NCBI GenBank assembly: GCA_001717545.1
Contig: CP017039.1
Span: 2,790,001-2,854,000 of the forward strand
Direction: 5' to 3'
DNA length: 64,000 nucleotides
Origin: Anaerolineaceae bacterium oral taxon 439
Lineage (GTDB): Bacteria > Chloroflexota > Anaerolineae > Anaerolineales > Anaerolineaceae
Shown here: piece by piece, positions 53,385 to 60,994 of the stretch
How the letters are laid out: every line of letters starts with the position of its first letter
Position numbering within the stretch: the first letter of the stretch is position 1
Position numbers and translations under genes: made by a program
The notes under the pieces: generated by a model
Databases searched by the model: none
Told to the model about the DNA's origin: nothing
What the model saw: the letters and a program-made list of their open reading frames with translations, nothing else

Positions 53385-53636
53385 CAAAAAATAAAAATCC
53401 GCCCCCAAAGGGACGGGAAATTTCCGCGCGGTACCACCCTTTGTCCCATGCCGTTTCCGGCACGGACGCTCAAGACCCATTAACGGGGGTCAACCGGTTC
53501 CCCTACTGGCTATTCGCGTTCGGTTCGTCGCTGGGAAACGATTTTCACCGTGAGCCCCGCCCGGCTTTCACCATCCCCGGGTCGCTGATACGGGCGCTGC
53601 ATGGGTACTCTTTTCCGTTGTCGCGTATGAGCTTCA
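53385..53636 (-). promoter_or_regulatory. T-box leader of ileS
   Basis: On the minus strand the T-box core AGGGTGGTACCGCG lies at 53427-53440. It is followed by a terminator (CCGCCCC against GGGACGG around 53399-53417, then T-runs to 53385). The Stem I part contains a bulge with the specifier codon ATC (53540-53542, minus strand), which matches Ile. Uncharged tRNA-Ile would favour the antiterminator and raise ileS expression. Confidence 0.9.
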
Positions 53637-53648
53637 AAAAATCAGTTT

Positions 53649-53677
53649 ATTTAACCATGTTTTTCGCGATCGGTCAA
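53649..53677 (-). promoter_or_regulatory. Predicted promoter of the T-box/ileS transcript
   Basis: On the minus strand TTGACC (53672-53677) and TTAAAT (53649-53654) are 17 bases apart, placing the start just before Stem I of the T-box. Confidence 0.6.
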
Positions 53678-53723
53678 AAAAAGAGGTTTTAAGTGATGAC
53701 CGAAGCGATAAAAATGTCCCTCG

Positions 53724-53732
53724 TGATATACT
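53724..53732 (+). promoter_or_regulatory. Extended -10 element directly before xseA
   Basis: TGATATACT ends six bases before the ATG at 53739. If used, it would give a leaderless xseA mRNA. No ribosome site is present in the short interval. Confidence 0.45.
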
Positions 53733-53738
53733 ACTCCC

Positions 53739-54953
53739 ATGTTCAAGACGTTCTCCGCAATAAGCGCGCCGGTTGCGCTTTCCGTCTCCGCCGTCAATCG
53801 GCAGGTAAAGCAGCTCCTGGAAAGCGACCCGATTCTGGAAGACCTGAGCGTTGAAGGCGAAATCTCCAACCTTTCGCGGCCCGCTTCGGGACATATCTAT
53901 TTCACCCTCAAGGACGCGGCCAGCGCGCTGAAATGCGTGATGTGGAAGACGGCGGCGGCCCGCTATCAAAACGTTTTTAAAGAAGGCGCGTCGATTATTG
54001 CGACCGGGAGGATCGGCGTCTACGAACCGTCCGGCGTTTATCAGCTCTACGCGGAGAAGGCCGAAAAAGTCGGCGCGGGGAAACGCTACGAAGAATTTCT
54101 GGCGCTGAAAGAGAAACTCGACCGCGAGGGGCTTTTCGCGCCGGAGAGGAAACGGCCGCTCCCGCGATTTCCGCGGACGATCGGGATCGTGACGTCTTCC
54201 GGCGGCGCCGCGCTTCAGGATATCCTGAAGACGCTCGAAAAACGCCGCTGCACCGCAAGAGTTCTTCTCTCCCCTTCCTCAGTCCAGGGGATCGAAGCGC
54301 CCGCCGAACTCGTCGCCGCCTTCCGCCGTCTCGTGACCTGTCGCCCCGATGTCATCCTGATCGGGCGCGGCGGGGGCTCCGCCGAGGATCTTTGGGCGTT
54401 TAACGACGAAACGCTCGTCCGCGTAATCGCTTCGTCCCCGATCCCGGTCATCTCCGGCATCGGGCATGAAATCGATTTCACGCTCGTCGATTTCGCCGCC
54501 GATTTCCGCGCCCCGACCCCGACCGCGGCGGCGGTCAGCGCGACGGCTGACGGGAACGAACTCCTCTTAACGCTGGACCGTTCGGTCGAACGCATGCGCC
54601 GGCGCTGCGAAGGGACGCTGAGAGAGGATCTGGACGCTCTGACCGCGCTTCGCTCGCGCTTATCGCGGACCTCGCCGGAGGCGGTCCTCGCGCGGCGGAC
54701 GGAAACGCTGGACGCGCTCCGAAACCGGCTCGACCTTCAGGCGCGTCAACGGACCGCGGACGCGGGAAACCGCCTGACCGCGCTCCGGCTCCAGCTGGAC
54801 GCGCTGAGCCCGACCGCGGTCCTGAAACGTGGGTACGCGATCGTAACCGACAGCGAAGAACGTCCGATCGCGCGCCAGCGCCAACTGACCGCCGACCAGT
54901 CCGTCCGCCTGATTTTCCAGGATGGGGTTCGAGAAGCGCGGATTACCGATTAG
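53739..54953 (+). CDS. xseA: Exodeoxyribonuclease VII large subunit
   Basis: This 404-residue subunit degrades single-stranded DNA from both ends together with XseB. The N-terminal OB domain has VEGEISNLSRPASGHIYFTL. The catalytic region has IGIVTSSGGAALQD, DVILIGRGGGSAEDLWAFND and the GHEIDFTLVDFAADFRAPTP block. The C-terminal coiled coil binds XseB. It heads an operon with xseB. Confidence 0.96.
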   Translation: MFKTFSAISAPVALSVSAVNRQVKQLLESDPILEDLSVEGEISNLSRPASGHIYFTLKDAASALKCVMWKTAAARYQNVFKEGASIIATGRIGVYEPSGVYQLYAEKAEKVGAGKRYEEFLALKEKLDREGLFAPERKRPLPRFPRTIGIVTSSGGAALQDILKTLEKRRCTARVLLSPSSVQGIEAPAELVAAFRRLVTCRPDVILIGRGGGSAEDLWAFNDETLVRVIASSPIPVISGIGHEIDFTLVDFAADFRAPTPTAAAVSATADGNELLLTLDRSVERMRRRCEGTLREDLDALTALRSRLSRTSPEAVLARRTETLDALRNRLDLQARQRTADAGNRLTALRLQLDALSPTAVLKRGYAIVTDSEERPIARQRQLTADQSVRLIFQDGVREARITD

Positions 54954-55008
54954 AATAAAGGAAAATTTAACGTTAGAACAGGCGGATAACGGAAAAAGAA
55001 CGGAAAGA

Positions 55009-55260
55009 ATGATGAAGAAGACCGAAGATCAGCCCGTCCCTTTCGACGAAGCGATCGCCCAGCTGGAGAAGATCGTCCAGAAATTAGAATCGGAACAGCT
55101 CCCGTTAGAGGACCTGCTCACGCTGTACCAGCAGGGCGCCGCGCTCGCGGATCAATGCGCGCTGCGGCTGAACGAAGCCAGAGTACGGATGGAAACGATT
55201 CATTCCGCCGCGGCCGACGCCGGTTCCGAACCTGAAACGCAGCCGGAAAATCGATCTTGA
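55009..55260 (+). CDS. xseB: Exodeoxyribonuclease VII small subunit
   Basis: This 83-residue partner of XseA has the family core FDEAIAQLEKIVQKLESEQL and LEDLLTLYQQGAALADQC. I chose the ATG at 55009 (the adjacent ATG at 55012 is equally possible) after GGAAAG. A longer frame begins inside xseA but adds residues not seen in the family. Its stop overlaps the next start. Confidence 0.93.
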   Translation: MMKKTEDQPVPFDEAIAQLEKIVQKLESEQLPLEDLLTLYQQGAALADQCALRLNEARVRMETIHSAAADAGSEPETQPENRS

Positions 55261-55715
55261 AACAGGCGGCGGATTTTTTTACCAACCCGGCGATTATCGC
55301 GGCTTTTTTCAGCTGGTTCGTCGCGCAGGCGCTAAAACCGGTAGTGAATTTTTGTATCGAACGGCGCTGGAACTGGTTCCTCGTTTTTCAAAGCGGCGGC
55401 ATGCCCAGTTCGCATTCCGCGCTCGTGACCTCCGTCGCCGCGACCATCGGCATCTGGCAGGGGTTCAACTCCCCAACGTTCGGCGTCGCTGTCGCCCTCG
55501 TCCTGATCGTCACCTATGACGCGTCGCATGTCCGCTGGCAGGCGGGGCTCCAGGCTCAGAAAATCAACCAGCTCATCCGCGACTTTTTCACGGGGCAGCA
55601 GATCGACGACGAGCTGCTGAAAGAGGTCCTCGGCCATACCCCGCGTCAGGTCTACGCCGGCGCGCTGCTGGGAATCGTCATCGCGATTCTCGTTTGCAGA
55701 AGCTTCGGCCTGTAA
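55257..55715 (+). CDS. Divergent PAP2 family (DUF212) membrane protein
   Basis: This 152-residue protein has three to four helices and the signature SGGMPSSHSALVTSVAATIG, with TYDASHVRWQAGLQAQ further on. The PSSH motif resembles that of PAP2 phosphatases. The start is TTG, overlapping the xseB stop. A phosphatase role is suggested by the family name but not shown. Confidence 0.9.
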   Translation: MKQAADFFTNPAIIAAFFSWFVAQALKPVVNFCIERRWNWFLVFQSGGMPSSHSALVTSVAATIGIWQGFNSPTFGVAVALVLIVTYDASHVRWQAGLQAQKINQLIRDFFTGQQIDDELLKEVLGHTPRQVYAGALLGIVIAILVCRSFGL

Positions 55716-55717
55716 CG

Positions 55718-56725
55718 ATGCGCCGCTGGGTCCGTATCCTGACCGCCGCCATGGCCCTCCTCCTTTCCGGACTGACCGGCGGCTGCCTCATGCGCCATTC
55801 GCCGGAAGCGCTCCCAACCGCGGAGCCCGAAGCAAGCGCGGTCAGCGCGGAAGATTTCGTTCCGATGATCCTGACCGGGACCGCCGCGGCGATTCCTGAA
55901 GCGACCGAGATCGAACCGACCCCAATTCCCAGCGAAACGCCGGTTCCCACGGCGGTTCCGACCCTGAGCGCCGCGCAATGGCGCGACTGGGACGTTATCC
56001 CGGGCTCGGTCAGCCCGAAAATGAAAGAACTTTACGCCGCCGGAATCGAGGCCGGAAATGACCCCGACCGATTCAGTAAGGTCGGCGACAGCAACACGGT
56101 TTCGCCGGCGTTTTTCGCCTGTTTCGATTTCAGCGAAACGTACGATCTCGGTCCGTATACCTCGCTCGCCGCGACGGTCGAGCGGTTCCGCTGGTCCTGG
56201 TCCCGGCTTTCGCGCGCGGCCGAAAACGGAAAAACCGCGCTCGACCTCGACATGTACCACTGGTACGACGACGATATCTGCTGGCCTTACGAATCGGCGA
56301 CGACCTGCGAATACCGCCTGTGGCAGCCGTCCATCGCGATCATCGCGCTCGGGACGAACGACGTTTTCATGAAAGTCAGCGACTTCGATCAGCACCTGCG
56401 CTCGCTCGTCGAGAAATCGATCGACCGCTTCATGATCGTTCCGATCCTCGTGACCAAGGCCGACGAGCTCGACGCTGACGGCGCGTTTAATCAGGCGATC
56501 GCACAGGTCGCGCTCGATTACGAGCTGCCGCTCTGGAACCTGTGGCGCGCGATGAACCCGCTCCCGAACCACGGACTGCGCGAAGACGGGGTCCATCCGA
56601 CCGTGAACGCGACGTCCGCCTGCGACTTCAGCGGCGGCGACCTCGATACCTATGGTTGGACAGTTCGGAACCTGACCGGGCTTCAGGCGCTTGACAGCGT
56701 CTCCGATTCTTTATCGCAGCCATAG
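55718..56725 (+). CDS. Lipoprotein with SGNH/GDSL-like hydrolase fold
   Basis: This 335-residue protein has a lipoprotein signal (LLLSGLTGGC, lipobox Cys near residue 22) and a Pro/Glu/Thr-rich spacer to about residue 85. The catalytic pattern is GDSNTVSP (Ser block), IIALGTNDVF (GxND block) and REDGVHPT (DxxH block). It should be an esterase acting at the cell surface on an unknown substrate. Start chosen two bases after the DUF212 stop. The acidic, Thr/Pro linker resembles that of the M28 peptidase. Confidence 0.85.
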   Translation: MRRWVRILTAAMALLLSGLTGGCLMRHSPEALPTAEPEASAVSAEDFVPMILTGTAAAIPEATEIEPTPIPSETPVPTAVPTLSAAQWRDWDVIPGSVSPKMKELYAAGIEAGNDPDRFSKVGDSNTVSPAFFACFDFSETYDLGPYTSLAATVERFRWSWSRLSRAAENGKTALDLDMYHWYDDDICWPYESATTCEYRLWQPSIAIIALGTNDVFMKVSDFDQHLRSLVEKSIDRFMIVPILVTKADELDADGAFNQAIAQVALDYELPLWNLWRAMNPLPNHGLREDGVHPTVNATSACDFSGGDLDTYGWTVRNLTGLQALDSVSDSLSQP

Positions 56726-56762
56726 ACAATTTTATACTGACAAGATCGGGGAGAGCGTCGAT

Positions 56763-57581
56763 TCACGGCTTGAAAGAGACGCAGGCCGTTTTTCCACGCA
56801 TCGGAATCTTCACCCTGCCGCGCTCGTCCGCGTACCCTTCCGAAAGAATCAACGCGCGGATCGTCGCGGCGTCAGCGGCAGCGTCAAAACGGGCCCGAAT
56901 CACGGAAACCGCCGCGTCGATCGAATCAAACCTGCGGACATGACCCGTCTCGCGGCTCTCAAAACAGACGTCGGCGAGAATCCCCATCTCAAACAGCGCA
57001 GCGTACAGCAGCGGAAAATCCATCCCTGAATACGGCGCCTCCGGCCGGATCCGGGCCGCCAGCCGCGCGTAAAAGTCGTCCGCGTAAGGCGCGCTGATCG
57101 CAAGCACGACCCGCCGCCGCGTCCGCTCGCGCAGCACCGCAATCGCCCCGGCAAGATCGTCCCACTCGTACATCGCGTGCGAACAGAAGGAAAGATCATA
57201 CCGTTCCGCGCCTCGCTCCGGCCAGCGTCCATCGACAATCCGGATCCGCTTCGCGGCCGCCGGATCAGCCTCGATATTTTTCCGCATGACCGCGCGCATA
57301 CCGGCGGACGGTTCGAGCGCGGTCACGTCCGCGCCCATCCGGGCGAAAAATAAAGACCACTGCCCGGTTCCCGCGCCAATATCCAGGACCGACCCAATCG
57401 ATCGCCCGGCGAAAAGCCGGACAAGATAATCACGCGTTTCGTCGTCCCCCTCCGCCCAGCGCTGATCGAATCGCCGGGAATAAGCTTCCGCTTTCTCAAG
57501 CCAATAATCGCCCTCGGCCGCCGCCGCGTGCCGCCGCGCGCGCGCGAACCGGTTCCATAGATCGACAGGATGCATTTTCAT
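56763..57581 (-). CDS. Class I SAM-dependent methyltransferase
   Basis: This 272-residue protein has motif I SVLDIGAGTGQWSLFFARM, an acidic loop (TALEPSAGMRAVM) and a motif near YDLSFCSHAMYEWDD. The C-terminal 80 residues are outside the usual core. The acceptor is unknown. It is the last gene of the minus-strand glycan region, separated from the GT4 gene by 127 bases that contain a toxin remnant. Confidence 0.85.
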   Translation of the reverse strand: MKMHPVDLWNRFARARRHAAAAEGDYWLEKAEAYSRRFDQRWAEGDDETRDYLVRLFAGRSIGSVLDIGAGTGQWSLFFARMGADVTALEPSAGMRAVMRKNIEADPAAAKRIRIVDGRWPERGAERYDLSFCSHAMYEWDDLAGAIAVLRERTRRRVVLAISAPYADDFYARLAARIRPEAPYSGMDFPLLYAALFEMGILADVCFESRETGHVRRFDSIDAAVSVIRARFDAAADAATIRALILSEGYADERGRVKIPMRGKTACVSFKP

Positions 57582-57593
57582 CCGGAATGACGG

Positions 57594-57686
57594 TCAATTC
57601 TCATAATGTCCCTTACAGGATTTCATAACAATCTCCCCAGCCACGATCTCGTAGACAAGACAGTTTGCATCATCAACCCTCCTGTT
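57594..57686 (-). pseudogene. C-terminal remnant of a YoeB/Txe-like toxin
   Basis: Thirty codons ending in TGA read NRRVDDANCLVYEIVAGEIV and then MKSCKGHYEN. This aligns without gaps to the last 28 residues of YoeB (RR, then LVY, then a C-x-x-HY end). The N-terminal two thirds and any antitoxin gene are absent, and no start codon or ribosome site is suitably placed. It is a fossil of a toxin-antitoxin module. Confidence 0.65.
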
Positions 57687-57708
57687 GTCCTTTTCAGCGC
57701 TCCCGAAC

Positions 57709-58869
57709 TCAGCTATACGCATGCCGATCCGCCAGGATTTCTTCATAAAAAGCCAGATGCGCCCGGGCGATCGCTCCCCAGTTCAGTTCCTTCCGCGCGA
57801 ATTCCGCGCCCGCTTTCCCCAGCCGCGCGCGCAGCTCCGCGTCGGTCATCAGCCGCTCCAGCGCGTCTCGGAAAGCGCCGGCGTTATTCGGTTCAACAAG
57901 CAGCCCGGTTTCCCCATCGCGGATCAGATCGGGAATTCCCCCGACCGCCGTCGCTGCGATCGCTTTTTCGAACGGGAACGCCGTCGGAATCACGCCGCTC
58001 TGCGTCGCCGATAAATACGGAAGCGCCACGATCGCCGCACGGCGCATCAGTCCCCCCACCTCCTCGTCGCTGACAAAGCGGTTGATCAGCTCGATCCGCG
58101 GCGCGTTGAGCCGCTCGCCCAGCCCGGAGACGTCCCCACCCCCGGCAATGACCAGTTTCCAATCCGGGTACCGCGGCGCCAGCTCCGCCCAGGCGTCCAG
58201 CAGGATCGGCAGCCCCTTATACGGCTCGATCCGCCCGAAGAATAAAATCTCTTTCCGCTCGCCCTCGCGCGCCGCGTCAGCGTCAGCGTCAGCGTCAGCG
58301 TCAGCGTCAGCGTCAGCGTCAGCGTCACGGAAAAAATCGTAAACGCCATGCGGAATGACGCGGACCTTCGCCGCCGGCTTTCCCGCCGCGATAAGCTCCC
58401 GTTTCGCTTCCGCGGTCAGAACGACGAACCCGTCCGGCATCCGCCGGAAAATCGCCTCGGTCAGCCGGAAATATCCGGGCGTTCCCGCGTGATGGATCAC
58501 GTCATGAACCGTATAAACGATCGGGATCCCGCGTTTCTGAAGCGCCGAACCCAGCGCCGGATTCCATTCCTGCGCGCCGGTTACATGCGCCAGGTCGGGA
58601 CAGAAGTTCTCGATTGCCGACTGGATCGCCCGGCGCGTCGACGGCGCGAAGAGTCTCCCGACCGTTCCCAGGCTCCCGACACCCGTATCGACAAAATAAT
58701 GACGTACGCCGCGCTGCACGGCGATCCGGGCGCGATGATCCGCGCTCTCCGCCGTCAGCGATCCGACCGTACAGACGCCAGCCAGCCCCTCGATCAGGCT
58801 GTCATGAAAATGCAGCATGCCACCGCGCCGCGCCAGCGAAATGCAGAGCACCTTAATTCCCGATTTCAT
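57709..58869 (-). CDS. GT4-family glycosyltransferase with (Asp-Ala)9 linker
   Basis: This 386-residue GT-B enzyme would add a sugar from a nucleotide donor. The N-terminal domain has HVTGAQEWNP and VYTVHDVIHHAGTP. The C-terminal donor domain has ILFFGRIEPYKGL, LVIAGGGD and FPFEKAIAATAVGGIPDLI. Between the two domains sits a run of nine Asp-Ala pairs encoded by a hexanucleotide repeat. The ATG at 58869 follows GTGAGG; an in-frame start 63 bases upstream is less likely. It overlaps the previous gene by 17 bases. Confidence 0.9.
   Translation of the reverse strand: MKSGIKVLCISLARRGGMLHFHDSLIEGLAGVCTVGSLTAESADHRARIAVQRGVRHYFVDTGVGSLGTVGRLFAPSTRRAIQSAIENFCPDLAHVTGAQEWNPALGSALQKRGIPIVYTVHDVIHHAGTPGYFRLTEAIFRRMPDGFVVLTAEAKRELIAAGKPAAKVRVIPHGVYDFFRDADADADADADADADADAAREGERKEILFFGRIEPYKGLPILLDAWAELAPRYPDWKLVIAGGGDVSGLGERLNAPRIELINRFVSDEEVGGLMRRAAIVALPYLSATQSGVIPTAFPFEKAIAATAVGGIPDLIRDGETGLLVEPNNAGAFRDALERLMTDAELRARLGKAGAEFARKELNWGAIARAHLAFYEEILADRHAYS
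58274..58327. repeat. Nine tandem copies of GCGTCA inside the GT4 gene
   Basis: The hexamer GCGTCA is repeated exactly nine times without a mismatch, encoding (Asp-Ala)9 on the minus strand. Because the unit is a multiple of three, slippage would change linker length but not frame. Confidence 0.98.
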
Positions 58870-60994
58870 CCTCACCCATTCCTTCCAAAAATCCGCAGTC
58901 CAGCCCGGCACGGGCCGCCGCGATTGCCGCACCCGCCGCGTCTGAAGCTTCAGCGTTTCGCTCGATCCGCGCCCACAGCGCGCATAGCGGATCGTTCATG
59001 ACCGGCGTCACCGCCAACGCCGCCGCCGACTGCGCCGCCGCGTCGTCCCATCTCCCCTGCATCGCGTACCCTTCGATAAATGGGAAGCGCTCGATCGGAT
59101 CGTTCGGGTAATCCGAGCCAGAAAAAGCCGCGTCGCCAAGTTCTGCGACCGCCGCCCAGTCGCGGCGCTGACGCGCTAAATCGGCCCGCTCGTAATACCA
59201 GCACCAGCCCTTCACCGCCGGTTCTGCCCCGAAAATCGTCGGATCCAGCGTCTTCGCCTCGGCCTCGGTAAGAATCCGCGCTTCATTCGTGAGAAGCGCC
59301 GCCGTGCGGTCGATCTCTCCGACCGTCTGATTAAAGATATCGACTTCCGGGTCGAGAACGCGGACGCAGCCGGGCGCGCGATAGTAAACGCTGACCGTGT
59401 CCGACGTATTGCCGGCGAAGCGCGCGGTCAGGTATTCCTGCTCGATTCGTTTTCCCGGAGCGAAATCCGAAAGCGTCCGCGTCCGCTTCGTATTCGTGTA
59501 CATCATATACCCCATCCGCCCCGGTTCGGAAAGCGCCGGATCAGCGTAAATCCAGTTCAACGGCGCAGTCAGCGAATTATCCGTGCTGAACCGGATCGGA
59601 AGCGTATTCGTGACGATCGTCGTATTCGGCGCGAGCGCCGGGATCCGCCAGCTCAGCTGACGAAAGAAATCCTTCGTCAGCGTCCAATCGCGCCGGTATT
59701 CGACGGCGTTGAGAAAATGGAATCCCGTCGCGAGACCGAAAACGACCGCCGCGAAAAGAAGTCCCAGAGCACCGCCGATCCGCGTCCGCCAAAGCCCCAG
59801 CGCGTCCGTCAGGAGCGCGGCGCCGCCCAAAGCCAGCGCCATTCCCGGCAGGAACGGAAGCGTAAAGCGGGAATTCGGGAAAATCAACGAAAGATGCGAC
59901 CCCGTCAGCCAGAACGGCTGCCCCCCCAGAAGAAGGAGCGCCAGCCCGACGGCGATTGCCGCCAGCGCCATGGAAACGGACCGCTTCTCCGACCTGCGTT
60001 CCCCGCGCAGCGCCAGCGCGAAGAACACGCCCGTCGCAAGCGTCGACCCGACGACGGTCAGCCAGTAGATCAGCGCGGTCCGTTCTCCCACCACCGCCGG
60101 ATCCGGAAATTGAAAGACCTCCGTCCAGGCCGCGCCTGCGACCTTGGCAAGGTCGGCGAAAACCGACCCGAAGTAGGAGAGAACCGCCGCGACCGGATCA
60201 ACCCTGAATTGCGCGACGAGATCGAATTCGTAGTGAAGCGTCTGCGTCCGGTTAAAAAAAAGCCGGTAGATCAGGGCCATCCCAAACACAGCCGCATACG
60301 GGAGCCAGGCGCGTAAAACACGGGCAAAACGTTCGCGCCGCTCGGATGCCCGGCTGCGATCGGCGCGATCCTCCGAAAGCGCGATCCAGAACAGAACCGG
60401 CCGGATCAGCTCCAGCAGGAAAAAATACTCCGACGCGAATAAATTCACCGCCGACAGCAGCAGCGCCGCCGCCGTCCCGATCCAGCCCCGGCCTTCGCCG
60501 CGCAGCGCCCGAATCGACAGCAGCAGCGAAACGAACAGCATCGCCATCAGCAGGTAAGAGAAACCGAAATTGATTCCAATCGGGAGCATCGTGAATCCCG
60601 GATATGAAAAAAAAAGCAGCGCCGCGAACGGAACGATCCAGCTTCCCGTCCAAAGCGTCCGGAGGAGCGCGGCGAAAACGAGCGTGCAGCATATGCGCAT
60701 AAGCTGAGCGTAGAGCTGAATCCGGATCGGATCGCCGCCGGTCAGCAGGATCGCAAGATTATGGAGCTGGCCCGCGAGCGGACGGCTGAAGCTGAAATGA
60801 CGGAGGAGTCCCGCGTATCCGACCGCGAGCCGAGTCCAGATAAACGCCCAGTCGTCCCAGTAAATCCCTGATTTCAGAATCGACGTCCCGTAAGACAGCG
60901 CCGATAACAGCGCCAGCAGCAGCGCAAACCCAACGCTCCCGGAACGGGGCCGGCTGGTTATTTTCTCCCGTAAGGATAAGATGAACCGTTTCAT
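58853..60994 (-). CDS. Large multi-spanning membrane protein, possible GT-C-type enzyme
   Basis: This 713-residue protein has about twelve helices in the first 430 residues and a soluble extracytoplasmic C-terminal half. An acidic pair in the first loop (SGIYWDDWAFIWTR) is placed as in GT-C glycosyltransferases that use lipid-linked sugars. I cannot name a family. It overlaps the upstream membrane-protein gene by four bases and the GT4 gene by 17 bases, so all three are probably expressed together. Confidence 0.75.
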   Translation of the reverse strand: MKRFILSLREKITSRPRSGSVGFALLLALLSALSYGTSILKSGIYWDDWAFIWTRLAVGYAGLLRHFSFSRPLAGQLHNLAILLTGGDPIRIQLYAQLMRICCTLVFAALLRTLWTGSWIVPFAALLFFSYPGFTMLPIGINFGFSYLLMAMLFVSLLLSIRALRGEGRGWIGTAAALLLSAVNLFASEYFFLLELIRPVLFWIALSEDRADRSRASERRERFARVLRAWLPYAAVFGMALIYRLFFNRTQTLHYEFDLVAQFRVDPVAAVLSYFGSVFADLAKVAGAAWTEVFQFPDPAVVGERTALIYWLTVVGSTLATGVFFALALRGERRSEKRSVSMALAAIAVGLALLLLGGQPFWLTGSHLSLIFPNSRFTLPFLPGMALALGGAALLTDALGLWRTRIGGALGLLFAAVVFGLATGFHFLNAVEYRRDWTLTKDFFRQLSWRIPALAPNTTIVTNTLPIRFSTDNSLTAPLNWIYADPALSEPGRMGYMMYTNTKRTRTLSDFAPGKRIEQEYLTARFAGNTSDTVSVYYRAPGCVRVLDPEVDIFNQTVGEIDRTAALLTNEARILTEAEAKTLDPTIFGAEPAVKGWCWYYERADLARQRRDWAAVAELGDAAFSGSDYPNDPIERFPFIEGYAMQGRWDDAAAQSAAALAVTPVMNDPLCALWARIERNAEASDAAGAAIAAARAGLDCGFLEGMGEDEIGN

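Noticed and set aside
53400-53640. Possible tRNA gene in the ileS upstream region
   Set aside because: The stems and the conserved GGTGGTACCGCG belong to a T-box leader, with no cloverleaf.
58274-58327. Possible CRISPR-like repeat
   Set aside because: The units are contiguous hexamers without spacers inside a coding frame, so this is a microsatellite.
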